Assembly (NCBI GenBank): GCA_929200485.1
Contig: CAKMZU010000209.1
Span: forward strand, 1-6,492
DNA: 6,492 nt
Direction: 5' to 3'
Origin: an uncultured Gammaproteobacteria bacterium
GTDB taxonomy: Bacteria > Pseudomonadota > Gammaproteobacteria > Pseudomonadales > DT-91
Under the pieces are notes generated by a model. That model made no database searches. It had not been told where the DNA came from and saw nothing but the letters and a program-made list of their open reading frames with translations. The position numbers were made by a program, and so were the translations under genes. Below are positions 1 to 5,677 of this stretch, piece by piece; position 1 is the first letter of the stretch; the number at the start of each line of letters is the position of its first letter.

Positions 1-163
1 ATGCTGGGGCGCTGTCTGCTAAAAACGGTAACTTTTTATCTTCTGCTTCCCTAAGCTTAATGAAAATGGGGTCTTTGTTTTTGACATTTGGCCTGAGGTT
101 ATAAAATTTGCCCGAGAAACTGCAGAAAAACACATGGAAGTGAATTTACAAGTCGTAGAATAA
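1..163 (+). pseudogene. Possible frame-broken 3' end of an unrecognised gene
   Basis: Two plus-strand open frames overlap at the left edge. One (3-104) enters open from outside the window and begins AGALSAKNGNF. The other (32-163) ends in a protein-like run, NENGVFVFDIWPEVIKFARE followed by an acidic, helical-looking tail, and stops with TAA at 161-163. Neither frame alone spans the segment, but one frame change near 45-65 would join them into a continuous C-terminus. This is what a decayed gene, or one with a sequencing indel, would look like. The family is not recognised. The phrase GVFVFD is reminiscent of a beta-strand in Rossmann-like enzymes such as methyltransferases, which is too little for a call. 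It could also be chance open frame. Confidence 0.25.
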
Positions 164-245
164 CTCCTGCACTAAAATTCACTTTGAGATACAGTTATAC
201 CTGATGTGCGGGGAGATCTGATTAAGTTGCGACCCCGTTTCTTTT

Positions 246-272
246 ATGACAACTATGACAGCTATGACAACG
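246..272. repeat. Short tandem repeat, three 9-bp units
   Basis: The units are ATGACAACT, ATGACAGCT and ATGACAACG. All three share ATGACA, and the last three bases vary by one or two positions. No open frame with a start makes use of it. Function is unknown. Confidence 0.6.
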
Positions 273-293
273 AGTCCGCTCGCCCTAAATATA

Positions 294-307
294 CCTTTCT
301 ATAAAGG
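294..307. repeat. Short inverted repeat
   Basis: CCTTT (294-298) pairs with AAAGG (303-307) around a 4-nt loop. It lies six bases from the stronger hairpin at 313-331, so the two may form one structured element. Confidence 0.4.
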
Positions 308-312
308 CTAAA

Positions 313-331
313 CAGGCTCTCATAGAGCTTG
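313..331 (-). terminator. Strong short hairpin, possible weak terminator downstream of metG
   Basis: CAGGCTCT (313-320) pairs with AGAGCTTG (324-331) around a 3-nt loop, giving eight base pairs including one G-T in plus-strand notation. Read on the minus strand, which is the metG transcript, the hairpin is followed by TTTAGCCTTT, a broken T-rich tail. It lies about 150 bp beyond the metG stop. The long distance and interrupted T-run make it a weak terminator candidate. It may instead belong to a structured or repeat element. Confidence 0.25.
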
Positions 332-346
332 CAGGAGGCCCTATTT

Positions 347-375
347 GTATTCCACCCTTTCAAAAAATGGAATAC
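347..375. repeat. 8-bp perfect inverted repeat
   Basis: GTATTCCA (347-354) is the exact reverse complement of TGGAATAC (368-375), with a 13-nt loop in which TTT and AAA could pair further. No T-run follows on either strand, so it is not a standard intrinsic terminator. Confidence 0.5.
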
Positions 376-432
376 TCGTTCAGATGTTTTGGTAGTGGCA
401 GTTGGAAAGCCGCTCGCTCTGAGGTTGACGAA

Positions 433-456
433 GGGCATCTTCTGAGTGCCCGTTTT
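433..456 (+). terminator. Weak terminator-like hairpin, plus strand
   Basis: GGGCA (433-437) pairs with TGCCC (447-451) and is followed by GTTTT. The stem is only five or six base pairs and the T-run is four. If functional it would stop plus-strand transcription coming from the left edge before it meets metG. A second small stem, ATGGC/GCCAT (460-475), lies between it and the metG stop. Confidence 0.2.
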
Positions 457-483
457 ATAATGGCGAGGGTGCCATCTCTTGCG

Positions 484-2505
484 CTAGCTGACTTTATCGC
501 CAGGTTTTGCGCCATCATCTGGACTTAAAAGATAAATGTCTTTGTTACCAGCGGCAAGAATCATCCCTTCTGATATTCCAAATTTCATTTTTCTCGGTTT
601 GAGGTTGGCCACTAATACTGTGTGTTTGCCAATCAGTGCTTCGGGGGCGTAGTGAGATTTAATGCCCGAAAATACTTGTTTTTCACCTAGCTGTCCAACA
701 TCCAGTTTGAGAGCTAAGAGTTTATCGGCACCTTCAACGGCTTCGGCCGAAATGATTTTGGCTACGCGCAAATCAACGGCTAAGAATTGATCAATAGTGA
801 TTTCAGAGGGTTCTGTTTCGGCGGGTTTATCTTTTTTCTTCTCTTTTTTATTTTTAGGCTTTTCTTCTGCCGTTGGAGGGGCTAACAACGCATCAATCTG
901 TTTTTTCTCAATGCGTTTAGCCAATGGCTTAAAGTTGTTGATTTGACGATTTAATAGTGGCTCGAGTGTATGCCAATCGCATTCGGCATTAAAAAAGCTT
1001 TCTGTCGCTTTGGCCATTTCAGGTAGCACAGGCTTTAAATAGGTGATAAGAAGACGGAAGAGATTAAGGCCGGTTGTGCAGATGGCGACCACTTCATCCG
1101 ACTTTTCAGGGTCTTTAGCTAATGCCCAAGGTGCCTTTTCGTCAATGTATTTGTTGGCGTCGTCTGCAAGTTTCATGATAAGGCGTATCGCTTTGGCATA
1201 CTCACGATTTTCGTAGCAATCAGTAATGGCGGATTGCTGTGCTTTGGCTTCACCAAACAGGGATGGATTGTCGAGTTCACTTGCAAGCATGCCATTATTG
1301 CCTTTGGTGATGAATTTAGCGCAACGACTGGCTATGTTAACTAACTTATTGACGATGTCGGTGTTGACCTTGCCGAGAAAGTCTTCAAAGTTAAGGTCAA
1401 TATCATCTACCTGAGAGGTTAATTTACTGGCGTAGTAGTAGCGTAAATGCTCAGGGTCGAAATGCTTAAGGTAGTCATCAGCGTTGATGAAGGTGCCTCG
1501 AGATTTGGACATTTTCTGCCCGTTAACGGTGACGAAGCCATGGGCAAAGATACCTGTTGGCGTGCGGAATTCTGATGCACTTAACATCGCAGGCCAAAAC
1601 AGCGCGTGGAAGTTAATAATGTCTTTGCCAATAAAATGGTAGAGTTCGGCGGTGCTGTCTTTTGCCCAGAACGCATTAAAGTCAATGCCTTCTTTATCGC
1701 AAAGGTTTTTAAAACTTGCCATATAGCCAATGGGGGCATCTAGCCAAACATAAAAATATTTATCTTCTGTACCGGGAATATTAAAACCAAAGTAGGGTGC
1801 ATCGCGGCTAATATCCCAAGACTGAAGCCCAGCATCCAGCCATTCCTGAAGCTTATTGCTGACAGGGTCTTGAAGGTGACCATCGGTTGTCCATTCTTTA
1901 AGGAACTCAGTGAAGTCAGAAAGTTTGAAGAAATAATGCTCAGAATCTTTTTCAATAGGTGTGCTACCGGATAAAGCAGAGATCGGGTCAATCAAATCGG
2001 CAGGTGTGTAGGTGGCTCCGCAAGCTTCGCAGTTGTCGCCGTATTGATCAGGGGCTTTACATTTAGGGCAGTAACCTTTGATAAAACGGTCAGCCAAAAA
2101 TAAGCCTTTTTCATTATCAAATAATTGTTTGATCGTTTTTTTCTCGATGTGTCCACAAGCGTTTAAGCGATTGTAGATTTCTTCACTGAAATGCCTGTTT
2201 TCTTCACTGTGGGTCGAATAAAAATTATCAAAATCGATCAAGAAATTATCACAGGAGGAAATCTGAGAGGCTTTGATATTGTTGACATGCTTTTCAGGTG
2301 TTAGGTTTTGCTCTTCGGCTTTGAGCATCGTGGCTGTGCCATGGGCATCGCTGGCACAAACATAATAACAGGTGTTGCCTTGCAGCTTTTGAAAACGCAC
2401 CCAGATGTCCGTTTGAATAAATTCCAGAATATGACCCAGGTGCAATGGGCCATTGGCATAGGGTAAAGCAGAAGTTACAAGAATATCTCGAGATGATTCA
2501 GTCAT
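484..2505 (-). CDS. metG: Methionine-tRNA ligase (methionyl-tRNA synthetase)
   Basis: This cytoplasmic class I aminoacyl-tRNA synthetase charges tRNA-Met with methionine using ATP, for initiation and elongation. From the ATG at 2505-2503 the protein is 673 residues, close to the 677 of E. coli MetG. Visible features, in order: the start [19 protein letters not shown]; the HIGH-type motif HLGH at about 22-25; a zinc knuckle with cysteines at about 146, 149, 159 and 162; KMSKS at about 331-335; an alpha-helical anticodon-binding region; a Lys/Glu-rich linker; and a C-terminal OB-fold tRNA-binding domain of the EMAP/Arc1p type from about residue 575. The ATG is chosen because it aligns with the conserved family N-terminus, although its upstream sequence lacks a clear Shine-Dalgarno. 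An in-frame GTG at 2556 would add 17 residues and has AAGG five bases upstream. No strong terminator follows the TAG stop. Confidence 0.97.
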   Translation of the reverse strand: MTESSRDILVTSALPYANGPLHLGHILEFIQTDIWVRFQKLQGNTCYYVCASDAHGTATMLKAEEQNLTPEKHVNNIKASQISSCDNFLIDFDNFYSTHSEENRHFSEEIYNRLNACGHIEKKTIKQLFDNEKGLFLADRFIKGYCPKCKAPDQYGDNCEACGATYTPADLIDPISALSGSTPIEKDSEHYFFKLSDFTEFLKEWTTDGHLQDPVSNKLQEWLDAGLQSWDISRDAPYFGFNIPGTEDKYFYVWLDAPIGYMASFKNLCDKEGIDFNAFWAKDSTAELYHFIGKDIINFHALFWPAMLSASEFRTPTGIFAHGFVTVNGQKMSKSRGTFINADDYLKHFDPEHLRYYYASKLTSQVDDIDLNFEDFLGKVNTDIVNKLVNIASRCAKFITKGNNGMLASELDNPSLFGEAKAQQSAITDCYENREYAKAIRLIMKLADDANKYIDEKAPWALAKDPEKSDEVVAICTTGLNLFRLLITYLKPVLPEMAKATESFFNAECDWHTLEPLLNRQINNFKPLAKRIEKKQIDALLAPPTAEEKPKNKKEKKKDKPAETEPSEITIDQFLAVDLRVAKIISAEAVEGADKLLALKLDVGQLGEKQVFSGIKSHYAPEALIGKHTVLVANLKPRKMKFGISEGMILAAGNKDIYLLSPDDGAKPGDKVS

Positions 2506-2545
2506 TTTATGTCTGGGTATTTGTGTCTGAAAAGGCAAAGCAGTT

Positions 2546-2551
2546 AGTATA
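2546..2551 (-). promoter_or_regulatory. Possible -10 element for metG
   Basis: On the minus strand this reads TATACT, one mismatch from TATAAT, about 40 bp upstream of the metG ATG. No good -35 hexamer is seen at 16-18 bp spacing, so metG may instead be transcribed from the gene upstream, or use an activator. Confidence 0.25.
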
Positions 2552-2552
2552 A

Positions 2553-2571
2553 CCACTTGAGCCTTAAGTGG
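2553..2571. repeat. Inverted repeat between the secreted-protein gene and metG
   Basis: CCACTT (2553-2558) pairs with AAGTGG (2566-2571), extendable with one imperfect pair toward a 3-nt loop. It starts directly after the TAG stop of the minus-strand gene at 2572. On the minus strand it is followed by TTATACT, too poor in T for a good intrinsic terminator. One arm contains the alternative GTG start of metG and the loop side contains its AAGG, so the fold could hide that start. It could attenuate readthrough, act as a translational control hairpin, or be incidental. Confidence 0.4.
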
Positions 2572-3057
2572 CTATTGTGTAGAGGGGATTCTTATTGAGA
2601 ATGGGAATTTCGCGGATTTAATGAATTCTACAAGGCGATTGAAACTTGAATTAGCCGTGTAGTCTTCCAAAGAGTTGTATAAGTCCTCACCCAAAATCGT
2701 ACGTGCTTTACTTTCTGTATTCTCTCGGTCTCTTTGGCCATTTTGCCGGAGTCCATTTGCTAGTATAAGGGCCCACTCTATCTTTTCTTCGAATAAGCCA
2801 GTAACTTGCACCAGCTTGGTAATTTCATCTTTTTCGAGTTTAACTTTACCCTCATCTTCAGGCTGTGTGCTAATGTGTTTTTCTTCTAGTCGTGTGAATA
2901 AAGTAGCCAGAATGTGATCAGGAGATATGGGTATTATAAGATTCTGGAACTCCTTGATTGTTACATTTAGTTGTACGGATCCCGCATTGACATAATAACA
3001 GGTCAACGCGAAGGCAAGAATAGAGAGTATCAATCGTCTTGATTTTAATAGGTTCAT
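2572..3057 (-). CDS. Small secreted protein of unknown function
   Basis: This gene encodes 161 residues from an ATG at 3057-3055. The N-terminus is a typical Sec signal peptide: basic MNLLKSRR, a hydrophobic core LILSILAFALT, and a likely cleavage after VNA (residues 23-25). Cys20 sits after FALT, which is a poor lipobox because of the Thr at -1, so periplasmic or exported seems likelier than lipoprotein. The mature part is about 136 residues, charged, with a Glu/Lys/Asp-rich helical segment around 58-80 and no further Cys. No family was recognised. It lies head-to-head with mrp and directly upstream of metG on the same strand, 66 bp from the metG ATG, so it may share a transcript with metG. 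In E. coli metG and mrp are direct divergent neighbours, so this gene looks like an insertion into that pairing. The Shine-Dalgarno is weak. That it is a real gene is supported by the clean signal peptide and length. Confidence 0.7.
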   Translation of the reverse strand: MNLLKSRRLILSILAFALTCYYVNAGSVQLNVTIKEFQNLIIPISPDHILATLFTRLEEKHISTQPEDEGKVKLEKDEITKLVQVTGLFEEKIEWALILANGLRQNGQRDRENTESKARTILGEDLYNSLEDYTANSSFNRLVEFIKSAKFPFSIRIPSTQ

Positions 3058-3063
3058 AAGCAG

Positions 3064-3074
3064 GATCTCAGATC
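3064..3074. promoter_or_regulatory. Perfect 11-bp palindrome, possible operator
   Basis: GATCT-C-AGATC is fully symmetrical and lies 7 bp upstream of the start codon of the minus-strand secreted-protein gene, within its presumed leader. It could be a small operator or chance. It also contains two GATC sites that Dam-type methylases recognise. Confidence 0.25.
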
Positions 3075-3105
3075 AATGATAAATGGAACTTATCTGGCTT
3101 CGACA

Positions 3106-3134
3106 TTGCACTCACCGAAATTACTCACTAAAAT
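3106..3134 (+). promoter_or_regulatory. Sigma70-type promoter of mrp
   Basis: TTGCAC (-35, 3106-3111) and TAAAAT (-10, 3129-3134) are separated by exactly 17 bp. They differ from consensus at two and one positions respectively. Transcription would begin near 3141, giving a leader of about 24 nt before the mrp GTG. It would also drive dcd, and perhaps slyD. Confidence 0.65.
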
Positions 3135-3164
3135 CGGCGTCTTTTCAAGAAGTGGGTTAGTGTT

Positions 3165-4250
3165 GTGAATAATGCGGAAGTTGTCGATGCGTTAAGTAAT
3201 TATCAGGATGCTTACTATCCTAATGGAATACCTGATTCTGTTATTTCACTTTGTGAGCTTCAAGGCTCGACCTTGGATCTTAAACTGTCGATTGGCTTCC
3301 CGTTGGGCGATAAAAAAGAGCAATTTATTGAATCTATCAAGCAAAGCGTTCTGAGTTTGCAAGCGATCAGCAGTGTGTCATTAACCATTGATGAAACTGT
3401 TCAGCCCCATCTGACGCAAAATAATCTGCCTAGCCTGCATCGCATTAAAAATATTATTGCTGTTGCCTCGGGTAAAGGTGGGGTAGGTAAATCGACAGTT
3501 TCGGTTAATCTGGCCATCGCTCTTGGGCAGTTAGGTGCAAGAGTCGGCATTTTGGATGCCGATATTTACGGCCCCAGCCAATCTAAAATGCTGAATATTG
3601 CTGAAAGCACCCGTCCTGAGTTTATCGACGATAAACGGTTTAAGCCGATTGAAGCCTATGGCATTCAGAGTATGTCCATGGGCTATATGGTCACTGAAAA
3701 TACGCCAATGGTATGGCGTGGACCCATGGTCAGTGGCGCATTAATGCAGTTATTAAATCAGTGCACATGGAACGATTTGGACTATTTGATTGTCGATATG
3801 CCACCGGGTACTGGCGACATTCAACTGACGCTCGCCCAGCAGGTGCCAGTTGCAGGGTCGGTCATTGTGACAACGCCTCAGGAGATCGCCTTGCTTGACG
3901 CTAAAAAAGGCATTGAGATGTTTGCTAAAACGGGCATACCCGTTCTAGGCTTAGTCGAAAATATGGCACTGCATACCTGCTCCAAGTGTGGTCATCAGGA
4001 AGCTATTTTTGGTGAAGGTGGCGGTCAGGGATTGAGTGAGCGATATCAAGTGCCACTTTTAGGCTCTTTGCCGTTAAGCCCTAAAACCCGCGAAGGTATG
4101 GATACTGGCATGCCGCCTGTTGCAATTGACCCTGACGGTGAGTTGGCTGAAACCTTTAGGGAAATGGCAAGAAAGGTCTGTGCATTATTATCGCAAAGAC
4201 CGATTAACCAAAAAGAAACCACGGCACAAACCATTGCCACGGATGCATAA
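3165..4250 (+). CDS. mrp: Iron-sulfur cluster carrier protein, Mrp/NBP35-type ATPase
   Basis: This is a cytoplasmic P-loop ATPase of the Mrp/ApbC family, which binds a [4Fe-4S] cluster at a dimer interface and passes it to target apoproteins. It has 361 residues, near the 369 of E. coli. Residues about 1-80 form the MIP18-like (DUF59) domain. Residues about 95-345 form the ATPase: deviant Walker A GKGGVGKST at 103-111, switch-like DADIYGPSQ at 131-139, Walker B-like YLIVDMPPGTGD ending at 218, and the cluster-binding CxxC at Cys272 and Cys275. The tail after about 345 is polar and poorly conserved. The start is a GTG at 3165; the nearby ATG at 3172 is out of frame and the Shine-Dalgarno is weak. 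A well-spaced promoter lies just upstream. dcd follows after 12 bp. The gene is also called apbC. Confidence 0.95.
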   Translation: MNNAEVVDALSNYQDAYYPNGIPDSVISLCELQGSTLDLKLSIGFPLGDKKEQFIESIKQSVLSLQAISSVSLTIDETVQPHLTQNNLPSLHRIKNIIAVASGKGGVGKSTVSVNLAIALGQLGARVGILDADIYGPSQSKMLNIAESTRPEFIDDKRFKPIEAYGIQSMSMGYMVTENTPMVWRGPMVSGALMQLLNQCTWNDLDYLIVDMPPGTGDIQLTLAQQVPVAGSVIVTTPQEIALLDAKKGIEMFAKTGIPVLGLVENMALHTCSKCGHQEAIFGEGGGQGLSERYQVPLLGSLPLSPKTREGMDTGMPPVAIDPDGELAETFREMARKVCALLSQRPINQKETTAQTIATDA

Positions 4251-4257
4251 AAGGAAG
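4251..4257 (+). promoter_or_regulatory. Ribosome binding site of dcd
   Basis: AAGGAAG starts immediately after the mrp TAA and ends five bases before the dcd ATG. It is the best Shine-Dalgarno in the window and supports both the chosen dcd start and translation from an mrp-dcd message. Confidence 0.7.
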
Positions 4258-4262
4258 CGATA

Positions 4263-4829
4263 ATGAGCATTAAAGCCGATAAATGGATCAAACGCATGTC
4301 ACTTGAACATGCCATGATTTCACCTTTTGAGCCGAGTCAGGTCAGAAATGATGGCGGCAACAAAATCATCTCCTATGGTACGTCAAGCTATGGCTATGAC
4401 GTGCGTTGTTCCAATGAGTTTAAGGTCTTTACCAATATTCATTCGGCAACCGTTGACCCCAAGCATTTTGATGAGCAAAGCTTTGTCAATGTGACTGGCG
4501 ATGAATGTATTATTCCCCCAAACTCTTTTGCCTTAGCGCGGACCGTTGAATATTTTAAAATCCCGCGAAATGTCTTAACCATTTGTTTGGGTAAATCGAC
4601 TTATGCCCGCTGCGGTATTATCGTGAATGTCACCCCGCTTGAACCTGAGTGGGAAGGGCATGTCACGCTTGAGTTTTCAAATACGACGACCTTGCCTGCA
4701 AAGATTTATGCCAATGAAGGGGTTGCGCAGATGTTATTCCTTGAGTCGGATGAAGTTTGCGAGACGTCCTATAAGGACAGGGGCGGAAAATACCAGGGGC
4801 AGACGGGTGTCACATTGCCCAAAGCTTAA
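4263..4829 (+). CDS. dcd: dCTP deaminase
   Basis: This cytoplasmic enzyme deaminates dCTP to dUTP and ammonia, feeding dUTPase and then thymidylate synthesis. The 188 residues match the usual proteobacterial length. Conserved segments are all present: SSYGYDVR (41-48); the nucleotide-binding GKSTYARCG (110-118, with Ser112 and Arg116 corresponding to the E. coli Ser111/Arg115 pair); [12 protein letters not shown] (122-133); and LEFSN (136-140), whose Glu137 is the expected catalytic general base equivalent to E. coli Glu138. The C-terminal KYQGQ lid motif (176-180) is also present. It is the monofunctional deaminase type. The ATG is preceded by a good Shine-Dalgarno, and the 12-bp gap from mrp points to one transcript. 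Confidence 0.96.
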   Translation: MSIKADKWIKRMSLEHAMISPFEPSQVRNDGGNKIISYGTSSYGYDVRCSNEFKVFTNIHSATVDPKHFDEQSFVNVTGDECIIPPNSFALARTVEYFKIPRNVLTICLGKSTYARCGIIVNVTPLEPEWEGHVTLEFSNTTTLPAKIYANEGVAQMLFLESDEVCETSYKDRGGKYQGQTGVTLPKA

Positions 4830-4846
4830 TTTTATCTAAAGCTTAA
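4821..4846. repeat. Repeated AAAGCTTAA spanning the dcd stop
   Basis: The 9-mer AAAGCTTAA occurs at 4821-4829, ending in the dcd TAA, and again at 4838-4846. Each contains the palindrome AAGCTT, so the copies can also pair as a 6-bp stem with an 11-nt loop, followed by AACTTTTTATT. That makes it a weak candidate for a terminator or partial attenuator between dcd and slyD. Confidence 0.3.
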
Positions 4847-4870
4847 CTTTTTATTACAGTAAGACGTTTT

Positions 4871-5362
4871 ATGAAAATTGAAAAAAACACCGTCGTTCAA
4901 TTCCATTATGATCTTTATGATGTGGCCGATGGTAAAAAGATAGAAACCACCAAAGATGGTGATCCGGTTGCCTTTCTTTTTGGTCACAACAATATTATCA
5001 AAGGCCTTGAAGAGGCGATGGCCGACAAAGCAACAGGTGATAGTTTTGAGATTGAAGTGCCGCCTTATAAAGCCTATGGTCTTCGACATGATAATTCGGA
5101 ACAGCGCGTCCCAGTGAAACATCTGATCATCGATAAAAAAACCAAGCTAAAGCCTGGCATGGTCGTCAGTATTCAAACCGAGCGAGGGCAAAAGCAGGCA
5201 ACGGTTAAAAAAGCCGGTAAATTCAATGTGGATGTGGACACCAATCATCCTTTTGCAGGTAAGACCTTAAAGTTTGATGTTAAGGTTGTTGATGTTCGAG
5301 AAGCGGCACCTGAAGAGATTTCTCACGGTCATGCGCATGGTGTCGGTGGGCACCATCACTGA
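4871..5362 (+). CDS. slyD: SlyD-type FKBP peptidyl-prolyl cis-trans isomerase
   Basis: This is a cytoplasmic FKBP-family prolyl isomerase and chaperone. SlyD proteins also bind nickel and other metals and help hydrogenase and urease maturation in some bacteria. It has 163 residues. The FKBP lobe is split: residues 1 to about 68 contain FGHNNIIKGLEEAM (37-50) and PPYKAYG (64-70), and a short C-terminal part holds HPFAGKTLKFDVKVVDVRE. Between them is the insert-in-flap chaperone domain, about 71-120. The tail is HGHAHGVGGHHH (152-163), rich in His but with no Cys, far shorter than the roughly 50-residue His/Cys tail of E. coli SlyD (196 residues). The metal site is therefore probably reduced rather than absent. 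The ATG has only a weak TAAG-like Shine-Dalgarno. It lies 41 bp after dcd, so it may be the last gene of the mrp transcript or have its own promoter. Confidence 0.93.
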   Translation: MKIEKNTVVQFHYDLYDVADGKKIETTKDGDPVAFLFGHNNIIKGLEEAMADKATGDSFEIEVPPYKAYGLRHDNSEQRVPVKHLIIDKKTKLKPGMVVSIQTERGQKQATVKKAGKFNVDVDTNHPFAGKTLKFDVKVVDVREAAPEEISHGHAHGVGGHHH

Positions 5363-5406
5363 AGAAAAGAGAAATATATCCACTCTAGCTGAGTTAGAAG
5401 TTTATC

Positions 5407-5431
5407 GACACAGTATTTAAACGCTTGTGTC
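5407..5431. repeat. Inverted repeat in the slyD downstream spacer
   Basis: GACACA (5407-5412) pairs with TGTGTC (5426-5431), extendable by one G-T pair, around a loop of about 11 nt. It lies 45 bp after the slyD stop. No T-run follows on the plus strand, so it is not a standard terminator. Confidence 0.45.
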
Positions 5432-5449
5432 ATTCGATGAACTCATGGT

Positions 5450-5495
5450 GAGCGGTTTATCTGCTCTCCAGATCATCCTGAGCTTCACCTCTGGA
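5450..5495. repeat. Two adjacent hairpins
   Basis: GAGCGG (5450-5455) pairs with CTGCTC (5461-5466) around a 5-nt loop, with one G-T pair. Immediately after it TCCAGA (5467-5472) is the exact reverse complement of TCTGGA (5490-5495). Neither has a T-tail. Confidence 0.45.
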
Positions 5496-5660
5496 TGCCA
5501 CATTAACTGACAAATGCTATGAAATAGAGTACCAAAAGACAGATTACCATTCTACCGAAAGACGTCACTGTGTTGATGGCTGAACTATTTATTTGATTAG
5601 ATGTCGATTGTTGTTTCGAGAGTAAGATTCAACGTTTGAGGCTATGAATAAATTCGCCAG

Positions 5661-5670
5661 TTTTTTTTTT
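5661..5670 (+). repeat. Homopolymer run of ten T at the 5' end of the orphan gene
   Basis: Ten consecutive T lie between an ATG at 5644 and the orphan ORF that stays open to 6301. As read, the ATG frame ends at a stop near 5758. With nine T, the ATG would run straight into the orphan ORF and give an N-terminus MNKFASFFLIFLSANTFS. The tract is a candidate slippage site or a homopolymer length error. Confidence 0.75.
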
Positions 5671-5677
5671 AATCTTT

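Larger units (their letters stand above)
164..483. other. Structured spacer without a convincing gene
   Basis: This 320-bp stretch lies between the left-edge remnant and the metG stop. No frame has both a plausible start and a ribosome binding site. Several short plus-strand frames are stop-free toward the right end, one running through the metG stop to about 528, but they lack convincing starts. The segment holds a threefold 9-bp repeat and inverted repeats at 294-307, 313-331, 347-375, 433-451 and 460-475. This density of short hairpins suggests a structured RNA or an interspersed repeat element (inference). No transposase remnant or target-site duplication was recognised. Confidence 0.4.
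5363..5643. other. Hairpin-rich spacer after slyD
   Basis: No gene is supported here. Three neighbouring inverted repeats lie at 5407-5431, 5450-5466 and 5467-5495. A minus-strand frame is open from 5551 to the stop at 5417-5419. Its first ATG would give 28 residues starting MWHPEVKLRM, but it has no Shine-Dalgarno. No clear T-tailed terminator for slyD is visible. The stretch could be an interspersed repeat, a mobile-element remnant or a structured untranslated region (inference). Confidence 0.4.

Noticed and set aside
331..528. Plus-strand stop-free frame running from the spacer into the metG 3' end
   Set aside because: It has no good start or ribosome binding site and runs antisense into the conserved metG C-terminus.
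1226..1414. Plus-strand open frame of 62 codons inside metG
   Set aside because: It is the antisense shadow of a well-conserved metG region, with no ribosome binding site and no recognisable protein features.
1740..1991. Minus-strand open frame of 83 codons within metG
   Set aside because: It lies in a different frame of the same strand, fully inside metG, and its hydrophobic composition is that of an out-of-frame reading.
2675..2917. Plus-strand open frame opposite the secreted-protein gene
   Set aside because: The minus frame has a clear signal peptide and sensible composition. The plus frame is Ser-rich with no start signals, typical of an antisense shadow.
4046..4315. Minus-strand open frame across the mrp-dcd junction
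   Set aside because: It crosses two well-supported genes on the other strand and has no features of its own.
4832..5122. Minus-strand open frame of 96 codons opposite slyD
   Set aside because: It is antisense to a clear SlyD with an intact FKBP fold and insert domain.
5417..5551. Minus-strand small open frame with a Trp/Arg-containing sequence after slyD
   Set aside because: It resembles a possible transposase scrap at first sight, but it is only about 44 codons with no start signal and no family motif, so I did not call it a gene or pseudogene.
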